A stretch of 64,000 nucleotides of DNA, taken from positions 78,701 to 142,700 of the forward strand of contig NZ_JACJVR010000064.1 of assembly GCF_014212175.1 (NCBI RefSeq), in the 5' to 3' direction. The translations under genes and the position numbers were made by a program. The notes under the pieces were generated by a model that was not told the origin of the DNA, searched no databases, and was given only the letters and a program-made list of their open reading frames with translations. Source of the stretch: Cohnella xylanilytica. Its GTDB lineage: Bacteria; Bacillota; Bacilli; Paenibacillales; Paenibacillaceae. This document shows, in pieces, positions 7,838 to 16,057 of the stretch. Within the stretch, counting starts at the first letter, position 1; every line of letters starts with the position of its first letter.

Positions 7838-8953
7838 ATGCGCGATCCGCGTCTGCAGAGACTCGCCGCCAACCTGGCCGGCTATTCCGTTAAGGTTCAA
7901 CCGGGAGACAACGTGCTGATCGAGATGATCGGCTCCGAGCGCGAGCTGCTCCAATGCCTGATCGAGGAGGTGGCCAAGCGCGGGGGACGTCCGTACGTCG
8001 AGATCGAGGACCGCTCCGTCACGAGAACGCTGCTGAAGCACGCGACGCTGGAGCAGATGGAGACTTGGGCGGCCTACGACCTCAACCGGATGCAGAGAAT
8101 GCAAGGCTACATAGGTATCCGCTCCGGAGAGAACGCCAACGAGCTGGCCGACGTCCCATCGGACAAGATGAAGCTGTACGACCGCGTGCATCGTCACCCC
8201 GTCCATATGGAGCAGCGGGTCAAGAAGACGAAGTGGGTCATTCTCCGCTACCCGAACCCCTCGATGGCGCAGCTGGCCAACATGAGCACGGAAGCGTTCG
8301 AAGACTTCTACTTCGACGTCTGCAACCTCGATTACGAGAAGATGGACCGGGCGATGGACCCTCTTCAGGAGCTCATGAAGCGGACCGACAAGGTGCGCAT
8401 CGTCGCCCCGGGGACGGATCTGACGTTCTCCATCAAGGGAATCGGCGCGAAGAAGTGCTCCGGCGAACGGAACATTCCGGACGGAGAGGTATACTCCTGC
8501 CCGGTCCGCGATTCCGTCAACGGAACGATCGCCTACAATACGCCGAGCGTCTACAACGGCTTCACGTTCGAGAACGTCAAGTTCCGCTTCGAGAACGGCA
8601 AGATCGTGGAAGCGACCGCCAACGACCCGGACCGGATCAACCAGGTGCTCGACAGCGACGAGGGCGCCCGCTATATCGGGGAGTTCAGCCTCGGCTTCAA
8701 CCCGTATATCCTGCATCCGATGAAGGACATTCTGTTCGACGAGAAAATCGCGGGAAGCCTCCACTTCACCCCCGGCCAGGCCTACGAGGATTGCGACAAC
8801 GGCAACCGTTCGTCCATCCACTGGGACCTGGTGCAGATTCAGCGGCCGGACTACGGCGGCGGGGAGATTTACTTCGACGACGTCCTCATTCGCAAGGACG
8901 GCCTGTTCGTCGTGCCCGAGCTGCTGGGGTTAAATCCCGATGCGCTTAAATAA
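7838..8953 (+). CDS. M29-family aminopeptidase (AmpS/thermophilic aminopeptidase type)
   Basis: Cytoplasmic metallo-aminopeptidase that removes N-terminal residues from peptides. ATG 7838 follows AAAGGAGGAAA and gives 371 aa, the usual length for this group; an in-frame ATG at 7802 lies upstream of that ribosome site. Family metal-site segments are present in order: the GE of ARYIGEFSLG, LHFTPGQAY with its His, and SIHWDLV near the C-terminus (His-Trp-Asp). The C-terminal YFDDVLIRKDGLFV is also typical. The gene is followed at once by the promoter of the HPr-like gene, so it likely ends a transcript. Confidence 0.92.
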   Translation: MRDPRLQRLAANLAGYSVKVQPGDNVLIEMIGSERELLQCLIEEVAKRGGRPYVEIEDRSVTRTLLKHATLEQMETWAAYDLNRMQRMQGYIGIRSGENANELADVPSDKMKLYDRVHRHPVHMEQRVKKTKWVILRYPNPSMAQLANMSTEAFEDFYFDVCNLDYEKMDRAMDPLQELMKRTDKVRIVAPGTDLTFSIKGIGAKKCSGERNIPDGEVYSCPVRDSVNGTIAYNTPSVYNGFTFENVKFRFENGKIVEATANDPDRINQVLDSDEGARYIGEFSLGFNPYILHPMKDILFDEKIAGSLHFTPGQAYEDCDNGNRSSIHWDLVQIQRPDYGGGEIYFDDVLIRKDGLFVVPELLGLNPDALK

Positions 8954-8966
8954 AGCGTTTTCCCCC

Positions 8967-8996
8967 TTGCATGACGGGGGGGCGTCAAGGTATGAT
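8967..8996 (+). promoter_or_regulatory. SigA-type promoter of the HPr-like gene
   Basis: TTGCAT (8967-8972), an 18-nt spacer and TATGAT (8991-8996) lie about 40 nt upstream of the ATG. The G-run in the spacer can also pair with the C-run just upstream, so the region could double as a weak terminator for the aminopeptidase gene. Confidence 0.5.
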
Positions 8997-9037
8997 GAGG
9001 GAAGTAGTTGACCACCCTATCATTTGGAGGGATTTCC

Positions 9038-9277
9038 ATGTCCAACAACGCAGCCATCGTGGAACTGTCGCAGACAGCCAACAAATTCCGTTCTTCCATT
9101 GTACTTCAAGCCGAGAACAAGTATATCGATGTGAAGAGCATCCTCGGGTTGTTCACGACGCTGGTGGGCGGACACGCTTACGAATTGCACGTGCACGGCC
9201 CCGACGCCGACGAGGCGAAGAAGGAGCTGTCCACCGTATTCGCGAAGCACAACCTGAACGTCACGATCGTAGACTGA
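9038..9277 (+). CDS. HPr-like protein without the active-site histidine
   Basis: A 79-aa protein; ATG 9038 is preceded by TTGGAGGG at good spacing. Residues 11-38 (SQTANKFRSSIVLQAENKY then IDVKSILGL) align with the HPr/Crh helix 1 to helix 2 region, and Ser34 of KSILGL is at the position of regulatory Ser46. The first beta strand and the GxHARPA loop with His15 are absent, so phosphotransfer from enzyme I is not possible. Crh of Bacillus also lacks His15 but keeps the full-length fold; this one is shorter at the N-terminus and longer at the C-terminus. A regulatory role through Ser phosphorylation is inference. It stands alone, with its own promoter and terminator. Confidence 0.8.
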   Translation: MSNNAAIVELSQTANKFRSSIVLQAENKYIDVKSILGLFTTLVGGHAYELHVHGPDADEAKKELSTVFAKHNLNVTIVD

Positions 9278-9329
9278 CGAATTCTGCGAGTCGCTAGCGG
9301 ATTTATAGACATACAACGCGATCCGAACG

Positions 9330-9358
9330 CCCCCGTCCGAGCCCGGACGGGGGTCTTC
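9330..9358 (+). terminator. Terminator after the HPr-like gene
   Basis: CCCCCGTCCG (9330-9339), loop AGCC, CGGACGGGGG (9344-9353), then TCTTCT. Confidence 0.75.
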
Positions 9359-9380
9359 TGACAGCAAGGAGAGAGTTCAC

Positions 9381-9986
9381 GTGAACGTCACCGACCCGCT
9401 TCTGGAGCTCGTGTTCCATTATCGCTATTGGGGTTTGTTCGGGGCGATGTCGCTCGGCATCGTCGGCCTTCCGGTGCCGGACGAGGTGCTGCTGACCGCG
9501 GCGGGCTACCTCGTGTCCCAGGGCGGCATGCGGCTCGGATGGACGATGCTGGCGGCCATCGGCGGCAGCGTCGTCGGGATGTCGGCCAGCTATTGGATCG
9601 GCCGGACGCTCGGTCTCTCCTTGCTTCAGAAGTACGGACGCCGTCTCGGCTTCACGGCCGCCCGGATGGACCGTCACGAGAGGCTGTTCGCCAAGTGGGG
9701 CCAGGCGATCATCCTCGTCGGGTATTTCGTGCCGGGCCTCCGGCACGCCACGGCGCTGCTCGCCGGCGTCGGCAAGCGTTCCTACCGTTCGTTCGTGCTG
9801 TACGCGGCTCTCGGGGCGCTCTTGTGGACGAGCTCGTTCCAATTGATCGGCACTCTCCTGGGAGAGCATTGGCGGGAGGTGACGGGGGTCGTGAACCGCG
9901 ACTTCGCTTACCTCCTCGCCGGAGCGGCGATTCTGGCGCTGGGAGCGATCCTGTGGCGCCGGTTGGGGACCAAGGCCAGGAGCTGA
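9381..9986 (+). CDS. DedA-family membrane protein
   Basis: Integral membrane protein of the DedA/SNARE-associated superfamily, which includes lipid (undecaprenyl-phosphate or phospholipid) flippases in Bacillus and relatives. It has 201 aa with about five hydrophobic segments. Family features visible are the N-terminal reentrant segment with GLPVPDEVLL, GRTLG after the second segment, and the FVPGLRHATALLAG motif (F-x-R/P-G-x-R type). GTG start at 9381 behind AAGGAGAGAG. It sits between two terminators and is therefore monocistronic. Which lipid it handles cannot be told. Confidence 0.9.
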   Translation: MNVTDPLLELVFHYRYWGLFGAMSLGIVGLPVPDEVLLTAAGYLVSQGGMRLGWTMLAAIGGSVVGMSASYWIGRTLGLSLLQKYGRRLGFTAARMDRHERLFAKWGQAIILVGYFVPGLRHATALLAGVGKRSYRSFVLYAALGALLWTSSFQLIGTLLGEHWREVTGVVNRDFAYLLAGAAILALGAILWRRLGTKARS

Positions 9987-10009
9987 CCGCGGCATCTCTG
10001 TTAATCAAG

Positions 10010-10037
10010 GTCCGGATCCTTCCGATCCGGGCTTTTT
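10010..10037 (+). terminator. Terminator after dedA
   Basis: TCCGGATC (10011-10018) pairs with GATCCGGG (10024-10031), then five T. Confidence 0.85.
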
Positions 10038-10193
10038 GTCGTTCCGAACCGGCTTCTCTAAGGTCGCCGAAGGATTTTGCTTGTCCGGTCCGTTTTTCCC
10101 GGTTCCTGTCCTTGTGCTAGAAGCGGATTTCGTCTAATATGAAAGGGATAGGATTAGGATGGATTGGCAAGTAAGGGCACAGGGGGAGTTGGA

Positions 10194-10484
10194 ATGGCTT
10201 CATCGGATGTCATGGTGCACCTGAATCAGAAGGCGCTTCGCCTGCTGCAGGAAGATGCGGACAAGATCGAGAAACTGATCGCCATTCAAATGGAGAATCT
10301 GGCGACCCGCAAATGCCCGCTTTATGAGGAAGTGCTGGACACTCAGATGTACGGCTTCTCCCGGGCGGTCGACTTTGCGGTGCGCGCGGGACTCGTAGAC
10401 GAAGGCGCGGGCAAGCTTCTCGTCATGCAGTTGGAACGCAATCTTGCGTTGCTATACGAAGCGATGGCTCAGAGGGAAGAGTAG
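10194..10484 (+). CDS. ylaN: YlaN family protein (UPF0358)
   Basis: A 96-aa cytoplasmic protein. The conserved block CPLYEEVLDTQMYGFSRAVDF is characteristic of YlaN, which in Bacillus and Staphylococcus interacts with Fur and affects iron homeostasis. ATG 10194 follows AGGGGGAG; a TTG further upstream in frame lacks a ribosome site. In B. subtilis ylaN lies next to ftsW (ylaO); here ftsW is 2 kb downstream on the other strand, with cax and an Asp23 gene between, so the neighbourhood is partly kept. A GC hairpin follows the stop. Confidence 0.93.
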   Translation: MASSDVMVHLNQKALRLLQEDADKIEKLIAIQMENLATRKCPLYEEVLDTQMYGFSRAVDFAVRAGLVDEGAGKLLVMQLERNLALLYEAMAQREE

Positions 10485-10510
10485 TCCCTCCCGATACATG
10501 CACGATCGGA

Positions 10511-10543
10511 CCCCGGCGCCGCTCCGCGCCGGGGCCGCTTTGT
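10511..10543 (+). terminator. Hairpin terminator after ylaN
   Basis: CCCCGGCGC (10511-10519) pairs with GCGCCGGGG (10526-10534); the following CCGCTTTGTT is only a weak T-tract. Confidence 0.55.
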
Positions 10544-10602
10544 TCGGCCGGAGTTCCGGAGAGCCTCGGCCGGGACGGCCTGCGCGGACAGCGAGAAGAA
10601 TA

Positions 10603-10650
10603 GAGAAGAAGCCTTGGATCGGCCGGACGGCCTTTCCAAGGCTTCTTCTC
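10603..10650. terminator. 16-bp perfect inverted repeat between convergent ylaN and cax
   Basis: GAGAAGAAGCCTTGGA (10603-10618) is the exact reverse complement of 10635-10650, with a 16-nt GC-rich loop that can itself pair. It lies 23 bp beyond the cax stop. No clear T-run follows on either strand, so it may act as an mRNA end stabiliser as much as a terminator. Confidence 0.6.
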
Positions 10651-10672
10651 ATAGGCTCGCTTCTTCCCGCGC

Positions 10673-11731
10673 TTAGACGAAGTAGAACGCGACTCCCAGC
10701 ACGACGTAGACGAGAAGGAGCAGCTTGCCTTCGTACCACGTCGTCGCCCCGTCCCTCGAGATGGAGGTGGCGATCAGCACGGCGACGGCGATGGCCGCAA
10801 GCTCGATCGTCGAGAACAGAATGTCCATATGCTGGTTGAAGAACAGGCTGACGAAGACGAGGACGGGAGCGACGAACAGAGCGATCTGCAGGCTGCTTCC
10901 GACCGCGATCTCGACGGCGGCGCCGATCTTGTTCTTCATGGCGAGCATGATGGCCGCGCTGTGCTCGGCGGCGTTGCCGACGATGGCGACGATGAACGCG
11001 CCGACGAACAGCTCGGACAAGCCGAACTTGTGGGTGAACACTTCCAGGGTGCCGACGAGCCACTCGCTGACGAAGGCGACCATCACTGTCGCGATGACGA
11101 GATAGAGGATCGACTTGCCCTTCGACCAGCTCGCTTCCTCGCCGTGGTCGGGCTTCGTCTCTTCGTTGTCTTCCAGCAGGCTCTTGTGCGTGATCATCGA
11201 ATAGACGAGCCATCCCGCGTACGCGATGATCAGGACGGCGGCGACCGTCACGCTGATCGACATCGTGTCATGGGTCGACAGATGCTCCGTCTTCACGAAC
11301 ACCGCCGGGATGAACAGCGCGATGACGCCGAGCAGCATCAGCGAGGCGTTCTGGCCGGCCAGGTGGATGTTGAACTTCTGCTCCTTGAACTTCAGGCCGC
11401 CCGCGAACGCGCTCGCTCCGAGCACGAGCAGCAGGTTGCCGATGATCGAGCCGGTGAGGCTCGCCTTGACCATGTCGAACAGGCCTTCCTTGACGAGGAA
11501 AATCGCGATGATCAGCTCCGCCGCGTTGCCGAACGTGGCGTTCAGGAAGCCTCCGAGCCTCTGTCCCGCGTAGTGGGCGACGGACTCGGTCGCCTTGCCG
11601 AGGAAGCCGGCGACGAACACGACGGCTACGGCCGAGAGGATGAATTGCACGGTGGCGTTCCAGTGCGCGTAGTGCGCGACGGCGCTAAGAGCGAAGAACG
11701 CGATCAGAAGGGGGAAAAACAGCTTTTTCAA
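10673..11731 (-). CDS. cax: Calcium/proton exchanger (CaCA/Cax family)
   Basis: Membrane antiporter that exports Ca2+ in exchange for H+. It has 352 aa (about 351 in Bacillus). Two homologous halves each carry the CaCA signature: FLNATFGNAAELIIA in the first and AIVGNAAEHSAAIMLA in the second, with about 11 hydrophobic segments in total. The start is TTG at 11731, placed by GAGGTG 8 nt upstream; the frame is open further upstream but without a ribosome site. A short acidic loop (EDNEETKPDHGEE) separates the halves, as usual. It is monocistronic. The Ca2+ P-type ATPase at 30 kb is a second predicted Ca2+ exporter in this window. Confidence 0.95.
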   Translation of the reverse strand: MKKLFFPLLIAFFALSAVAHYAHWNATVQFILSAVAVVFVAGFLGKATESVAHYAGQRLGGFLNATFGNAAELIIAIFLVKEGLFDMVKASLTGSIIGNLLLVLGASAFAGGLKFKEQKFNIHLAGQNASLMLLGVIALFIPAVFVKTEHLSTHDTMSISVTVAAVLIIAYAGWLVYSMITHKSLLEDNEETKPDHGEEASWSKGKSILYLVIATVMVAFVSEWLVGTLEVFTHKFGLSELFVGAFIVAIVGNAAEHSAAIMLAMKNKIGAAVEIAVGSSLQIALFVAPVLVFVSLFFNQHMDILFSTIELAAIAVAVLIATSISRDGATTWYEGKLLLLVYVVLGVAFYFV

Positions 11732-11913
11732 CGATACGACACCTCTTGTACGATGGATGAGCTTGGAACCTGCGTCAACTGTTCTAACTATATCGGAAAG
11801 ATCGCATGAAGTAAATGCGCCGCCAGGCCCTGGCGCCGGCGCGCGATGTTGCCTTCTGGCGTGTACTTCCAGTACAATAGGAATGATCATGTTTCCGGGA
11901 GTGTGAGCCGCCG

Positions 11914-12294
11914 ATGACCGAAGAGCTGCAGCAAGGGTTAATCCGTATTTCCGATGATGTCGTCGCCACAATAGCCGGCTTGGCGGCGTTGGAGACGCCG
12001 GGAGTCGCCGCGATGTCGGGCGGAATCTCCGAAGGCCTCGCCAAGAGGCTGAGCGGCCGCAACGCCCAGAGAGGCGTGTCCGTCGAAGTCGGGCAAGTGG
12101 AGGCGGCGATCGATCTGAGGATCGTCGTCCAGTACGGCATTCCGATCCAGGAGGTCGGCCTGCGCCTTCAGGAGAACGTTCGCGAGGCGGTAGAGAATAT
12201 GACCGGCCTTCGCGTGGTCGAGGTCAACGTCAAGGTTGAAGGCGTCGCCTTCAAGGACGAGGCGGAGATCGAGGAAGCTCATCGGGTCAAATAG
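11914..12294 (+). CDS. Asp23/Gls24 family protein (YqhY/AmaP-associated type)
   Basis: A 126-aa soluble protein of the Asp23/Gls24 envelope-stress family. Typical segments are IRISDDVVATIAGLAALETPG at the start and RIVVQYGIPIQEVGLRLQ then VEVNVKVEGV at the end. In other Firmicutes such proteins anchor at the membrane through AmaP or affect acetyl-CoA carboxylase (YqhY). No accC or amaP lies beside it here. It is a distant paralogue of YloU at 52.9 kb. The ribosome site (GGGAGTGTGAG) is moderate. It ends at a strong hairpin shared with ftsW. Confidence 0.85.
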   Translation: MTEELQQGLIRISDDVVATIAGLAALETPGVAAMSGGISEGLAKRLSGRNAQRGVSVEVGQVEAAIDLRIVVQYGIPIQEVGLRLQENVREAVENMTGLRVVEVNVKVEGVAFKDEAEIEEAHRVK

Positions 12295-12308
12295 AGCGAG
12301 AAGAACAG

Positions 12309-12355
12309 AACGGGAGAGCCCCCTTCGGCACAACGCCGAAGGGGGCTCTCCCGTT
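12309..12355. terminator. Bidirectional terminator between asp23-like and ftsW genes
   Basis: A perfect 21-bp inverted repeat (12309-12329 and 12335-12355) with a 5-nt loop ACAAC. It serves the convergent genes on both sides; flanking T-tracts are short. Confidence 0.85.
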
Positions 12356-12376
12356 ATTCGGGCTTCCGCCGAAGCC

Positions 12377-13573
12377 CTATCTTCTGCGCGCGGTCTCCCG
12401 GCGTTCGCGCGCCGGGGAGCTGTCGCGTCCGTCGCGATTGTACTCGCGAGAGATGCTCAGCAGCACGCCCATGCCCATCATGAGCGAGAGCAAGGACGAG
12501 CCCCCGTAGCTGATGAACGGAAGCGTCACCCCCGTCATCGGAATCGCCCCGCTGACGCCTCCGACGTTGATCAGCGCCTGGAGTGCGATCAGGGACACCA
12601 TGCCGACGCCGACGAGCGTTCCGAAGACGTCGGGGCATCGCAAGGAGACGATCAGCGCCCTCCACAGGAAGAGCAGGAGGAAGAGGAGGAACAGCGTCGT
12701 GCCGATGAAGCCGAGCTCCTCCGCCATAATGGCGAAGATGAAGTCGTTGTAGGCATAAGGCAAGTAAAACAGCTTCTGCACGCTGTTGCCGAGGCCGACG
12801 CCCGCGAAGCCGCCGTGGCCGAACGCTTCGAGCGAGCGAAGCAGCTGGTACCCGGCGCCGTCCTTGTCCGCCATCGGATCGAGGAAGGCGGTGAAGCGGG
12901 CCATCCGGTAGCCGCCGTCGAAGCCCGGCTTGGCGAGCATGTAGATGCTGAAGCACAGCGCCCCGATTCCCCCGATAACCCCGGCGGACATGAGCACGTG
13001 CTTCAGGTTGGCTCCGCCGGCGACGACCATGGCGGTGGCGACCAGAAGCAGAATCACGCAAGACCCGAGGTCGGGCTGCAGCATGATGAGGCCGGCGATG
13101 AGTCCGATGACGATCATGACCGGCAGCAGGCCGCGCTTGAATTCGCGGAACTTGTCGTCCTTCTTCGTGATGATCGCGGCCAAGTACAGAATCACCGCGA
13201 TCTTCGCGAATTCGGTCGGCTGAATGCCGAGGCTGCCGACTCCGATCCAGCTGCGCGCCCCGTTGCGTTCCGCGGCGATGAACGGAAGGATCATAAGCGT
13301 GATCAGCATAATGAAGAGGAACGGAGCGAACCATTTCTTGTACTTCATATAAGAAACGTTCATGAGAATAAGCATCATGAACGTTCCGAGTCCCGCGAAC
13401 ATCAATTGTCTCTTCGTGAAGTAGAGCGCGTCGTTCCCGTACTTCGGGGAGACGACGGTCATGCTGGAGCTGGCGCTGAAGACCATGATCAAGCCGAAGC
13501 CGACCAGCAGAAGCGTCAGAATGAGCAGCAGAAAGTCCGGCGTTCCGCGCCCGCCGCTCGCAGGGGTCTTCAT
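12377..13573 (-). CDS. ftsW: Cell division lipid II polymerase FtsW
   Basis: SEDS-family glycosyltransferase that polymerises septal peptidoglycan together with a class B PBP. It has 398 aa and about ten transmembrane segments. SEDS hallmarks are RSWIGVGSLGIQPTEFAKIA, IMLQPDLGS, and the C-terminal TGVTLPFISYGGSSLLS. The conserved Asp of QPDLG is the catalytic candidate. It could also be a SpoVE-type paralogue; the adjacent ylaN/cax context and the loop YNDFIFAIMAEELGFIG fit FtsW. It lies just upstream of an inverted-repeat terminator and follows yugN on the same strand after 20 nt, so the two may form an operon. Confidence 0.88.
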   Translation of the reverse strand: MKTPASGGRGTPDFLLLILTLLLVGFGLIMVFSASSSMTVVSPKYGNDALYFTKRQLMFAGLGTFMMLILMNVSYMKYKKWFAPFLFIMLITLMILPFIAAERNGARSWIGVGSLGIQPTEFAKIAVILYLAAIITKKDDKFREFKRGLLPVMIVIGLIAGLIMLQPDLGSCVILLLVATAMVVAGGANLKHVLMSAGVIGGIGALCFSIYMLAKPGFDGGYRMARFTAFLDPMADKDGAGYQLLRSLEAFGHGGFAGVGLGNSVQKLFYLPYAYNDFIFAIMAEELGFIGTTLFLLFLLLFLWRALIVSLRCPDVFGTLVGVGMVSLIALQALINVGGVSGAIPMTGVTLPFISYGGSSLLSLMMGMGVLLSISREYNRDGRDSSPARERRETARRR

Positions 13574-13593
13574 TGGTTGTCCCCCGGTTCCCG

Positions 13594-13938
13594 TCAGCCG
13601 AGCAGCGTCTTCAGTTCTTGGGCCCGCTGGGTGGCGGCGTTAAGAATCGGCTGCGGAATCGGCGATTCGTAATCGAGGCCGTGCGGGAACGTGGCGCGGC
13701 CGATGTAGACGGATTCAATCTGCAGGATGGCGTCGGGATTCTCCAGCTTGCCCTCCACGGCCCGCGTGCTGATCCGCAGGTAGTAGTCGTTGTTGCTCGC
13801 GCGGTCTTCCAGCTTCAGGTCGTACGTCGCGCGGGTATATTCCCATTGCCAACGAACGAAGCCCAGCTTCTCGCTGGATTCGTCCAGATGCGCAAGATCG
13901 CTCTTCAAACCGTTCAGACCCGTATTCTCGAGAATCAT
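13594..13938 (-). CDS. yugN: YugN-like family protein
   Basis: A 114-aa cytoplasmic protein of the YugN family (PF08868), function unknown. ATG 13938 is preceded by AAAGGAGGAACTTTG; the upstream in-frame extension lacks a ribosome site. Conserved features are ENTGLNGLKSDL at the start, ...GFVRWQWEYTRATYDLKLED and a C-terminal YIGRATFPHGLDYESPIP. It lies upstream of ftsW on the same strand, 20 nt apart. Confidence 0.85.
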   Translation of the reverse strand: MILENTGLNGLKSDLAHLDESSEKLGFVRWQWEYTRATYDLKLEDRASNNDYYLRISTRAVEGKLENPDAILQIESVYIGRATFPHGLDYESPIPQPILNAATQRAQELKTLLG

Positions 13939-14154
13939 CAAAGTTCCTCCTTTGGAAAATGCAAACAAGCCTCTGTTCACCCTCCATCATAGACGGTTTA
14001 CCGTGCTTCTGCAAGCCTGCCTTGCTTGGAATCTGCGAACGTTCGTCGACATTTTCGCACGCGATTATCGCGGGATTGCCGCGGGATTACGAAGGGACTC
14101 GCTTTCTGCTACAATAGGAGGCATCAAGAGCGATAGCGGGAGAGGAGCGGAGAC

Positions 14155-15339
14155 GTGCCGATGAGAGAAGAGACACTGCACTCGCTGTTCGGCGACATGG
14201 TCGAATGGCGGCGTTATCTGCACCGCCATCCGGAGCTGTCGTTCCGGGAGCACCGGACATCGGCCTGGATCGCGGAGAAGCTGGAGGCGTGGGGGCTCGA
14301 GGTCCGCAGAGGCGTAGCCGGCACCGGCCTCGTCGCCCGGCTGACGGGCGGCCGGCCGGGGAGGACGATCGCCCTTAGGGCCGACATCGACGCGCTGCCG
14401 ATTCAGGACGAGAAGACGTCCGAGTACGCTTCGTCCGTGCCCGGCGTCATGCATGCTTGCGGCCATGACGGCCATACGGCCGAGCTGCTGGCCGTGGCGA
14501 GATATTACAGCCTTCATCGCGAGGAGACGGCGGGGACGCGGGTGTTCCTGTTCCAGCCGGCCGAGGAGACGCTGCCCGGAGGCGCCGTCGGCATGATCGC
14601 GGACGGGGCGCTGGACGGCGTGGACGCGGTGTACGGCGTCCATCTCTGGACGCCCTTCCCGAGCGGAGCGGCGGCGACCCGGCCCGGCCCGTTCATGGCT
14701 TCGCCGGACGAATTCGAGGTGGAGATCGTCGGAAGAGGCGGGCACGGGGGGCTGCCCCACCAGAGCGTCGACGCGCTCGTCGCGGGCGCCCATCTGGTCG
14801 TCGCCTTGCAGACGATCGTGTCGCGGAACGTCGACCCGCTCGAATCCGCGGTCGTGTCGGTCGGCATGCTGAACGCCGGCTCGGCGCGGAACGTCATCGC
14901 CGAGAGGTGTACGCTGGCCGGCACGGTGCGCACGTTCACGCCCGAAGCCCGGGCGCATATCCGGCAGCGGATCGAAGAGGTCGCCCGCCACGTAGGCGCG
15001 ATGCACGGAGCCGAAGCGAAGGTCGCGTATTACGAGGGCTACCCTCCGGTCGTGAACGACGCGGCCGAAGCGGAGCGCTTCTTCCGGGTGGCGTCGTCCA
15101 TCCTGGAGCCCGGCGACGTCCGGCGCTGCGACGGGATTATGGCCGGAGAGGATTTCTCCTATTATTTGCGCGAGCGGCCGGGCTGCTTCTTCTTCGTCGG
15201 AGCCGGGGCGGAGGACGGCTCCTCCGCGCCCCACCACCATCCCCGGTTCGACATCGACGAGAAGGCGATGCTGACCGCGGCGAAGCTGCTCGTCGGAGTG
15301 GCGGACGATTCCGCCGAGGACGCCGGCCCGCGAGCGTGA
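14155..15339 (+). CDS. M20D-family amidohydrolase/metallopeptidase
   Basis: Predicted dinuclear zinc hydrolase of the M20D group (N-acyl amino acid, hippurate or indoleacetyl-amino-acid hydrolases). It has 394 aa, the standard length. Metal and catalytic segments are HACGHDGH (100-107), FQPAEE (about 134-139), the second-metal His in GVHLWTPFPSG, and EDFSYYL near the C-terminus. The lid domain (about 180-295) contains GRGGHGGLPHQSVDA. GTG start behind GAGAGGAG; an ATG two codons later is possible. The substrate cannot be read from the sequence. It ends 78 nt before the CBS gene on the same strand and may be cotranscribed. Confidence 0.92.
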   Translation: MPMREETLHSLFGDMVEWRRYLHRHPELSFREHRTSAWIAEKLEAWGLEVRRGVAGTGLVARLTGGRPGRTIALRADIDALPIQDEKTSEYASSVPGVMHACGHDGHTAELLAVARYYSLHREETAGTRVFLFQPAEETLPGGAVGMIADGALDGVDAVYGVHLWTPFPSGAAATRPGPFMASPDEFEVEIVGRGGHGGLPHQSVDALVAGAHLVVALQTIVSRNVDPLESAVVSVGMLNAGSARNVIAERCTLAGTVRTFTPEARAHIRQRIEEVARHVGAMHGAEAKVAYYEGYPPVVNDAAEAERFFRVASSILEPGDVRRCDGIMAGEDFSYYLRERPGCFFFVGAGAEDGSSAPHHHPRFDIDEKAMLTAAKLLVGVADDSAEDAGPRA

Positions 15340-15416
15340 GGGCATGAGGGCCGCGCATGATCTCCTTGCTTTTCGGCCACGCTAAGGCGTGCGTGAACAA
15401 GGAGGAGATGAACAGC

Positions 15417-15857
15417 ATGCGCAAAGTGTCCGACATCATGACCACCGACTGCGTGACGGTGAAGCCGCAAGACAACATTTACGAATGCGCCGTTCTGATG
15501 AAGAAGCACGACATCGGCTTCCTCCCCGTCGTGGAAGGCAGCAAGCTGATCGGCGTCATTACCGACCGCGACCTGGTCATCCGCGGCTACGCGGAGAAGC
15601 ATCCGGGTTCGGAATCGGTCATGACCGTGCTCACTGAAGAGGTAGAGACGATCTCGCCCGACCTGTCCGTGGACGAAGCCGGCCAGCTGATGGCGGCCCG
15701 CCAGATCCGCCGGCTGCCGGTCGTCCGCGGCGGCGAGCTGCTGGGGGTCGTCTCCATCGGCGACCTCGCGATGAGAGAGATCTTCGTCAGCGAAGCCGGG
15801 GAAGCGCTCAGCGCCATCTCCGAGCAGGAGCACCGCGAACCGTCTTATACGCACTGA
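15417..15857 (+). CDS. CBS-domain pair protein
   Basis: A 146-aa protein made of two CBS motifs (about 5-62 and 70-128), a Bateman module that usually binds adenine nucleotides. Both repeats show the pattern of a Val-rich strand followed by TDRDL or IGDLA. ATG 15417 follows AAGGAGGAGATG; upstream in-frame ATGs lack this spacing. Stand-alone CBS pairs in Bacillus (YhcV-like) are stress- or spore-related, but the role is not known. The hairpin after the stop ends the transcript. Confidence 0.9.
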   Translation: MRKVSDIMTTDCVTVKPQDNIYECAVLMKKHDIGFLPVVEGSKLIGVITDRDLVIRGYAEKHPGSESVMTVLTEEVETISPDLSVDEAGQLMAARQIRRLPVVRGGELLGVVSIGDLAMREIFVSEAGEALSAISEQEHREPSYTH

Positions 15858-15873
15858 ATCCGAATCGAACCGG

Positions 15874-15909
15874 AGCCCGGTTCCGCCAGCGGCGGAGCCG
15901 GGCTTCTTC
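15874..15909 (+). terminator. Terminator after the CBS gene
   Basis: GCCCGGTTCCGCC and GGCGGAGCCGGGC pair (one G-T) around AGC, followed by TTCTTC. Confidence 0.75.
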
Positions 15910-16057
15910 GCCGTTCGGGCGGCGGGCGGCTGAACGGGCGGCGAATTGGACATCATGGGACCAGATAGCGATATTCTTCAAGCGCCGCTCCCGATCGGCC
16001 GGGCCCGAGCCGGCCCGGAAGGCCGCGGCGGCGCGCCGGAAGGAGAAGGAAGATCCC

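Noticed and set aside
10164..10193. Upstream TTG start for ylaN
   Set aside because: No ribosome site at that TTG; the ATG at 10194 has AGGGGGAG and matches the family start.
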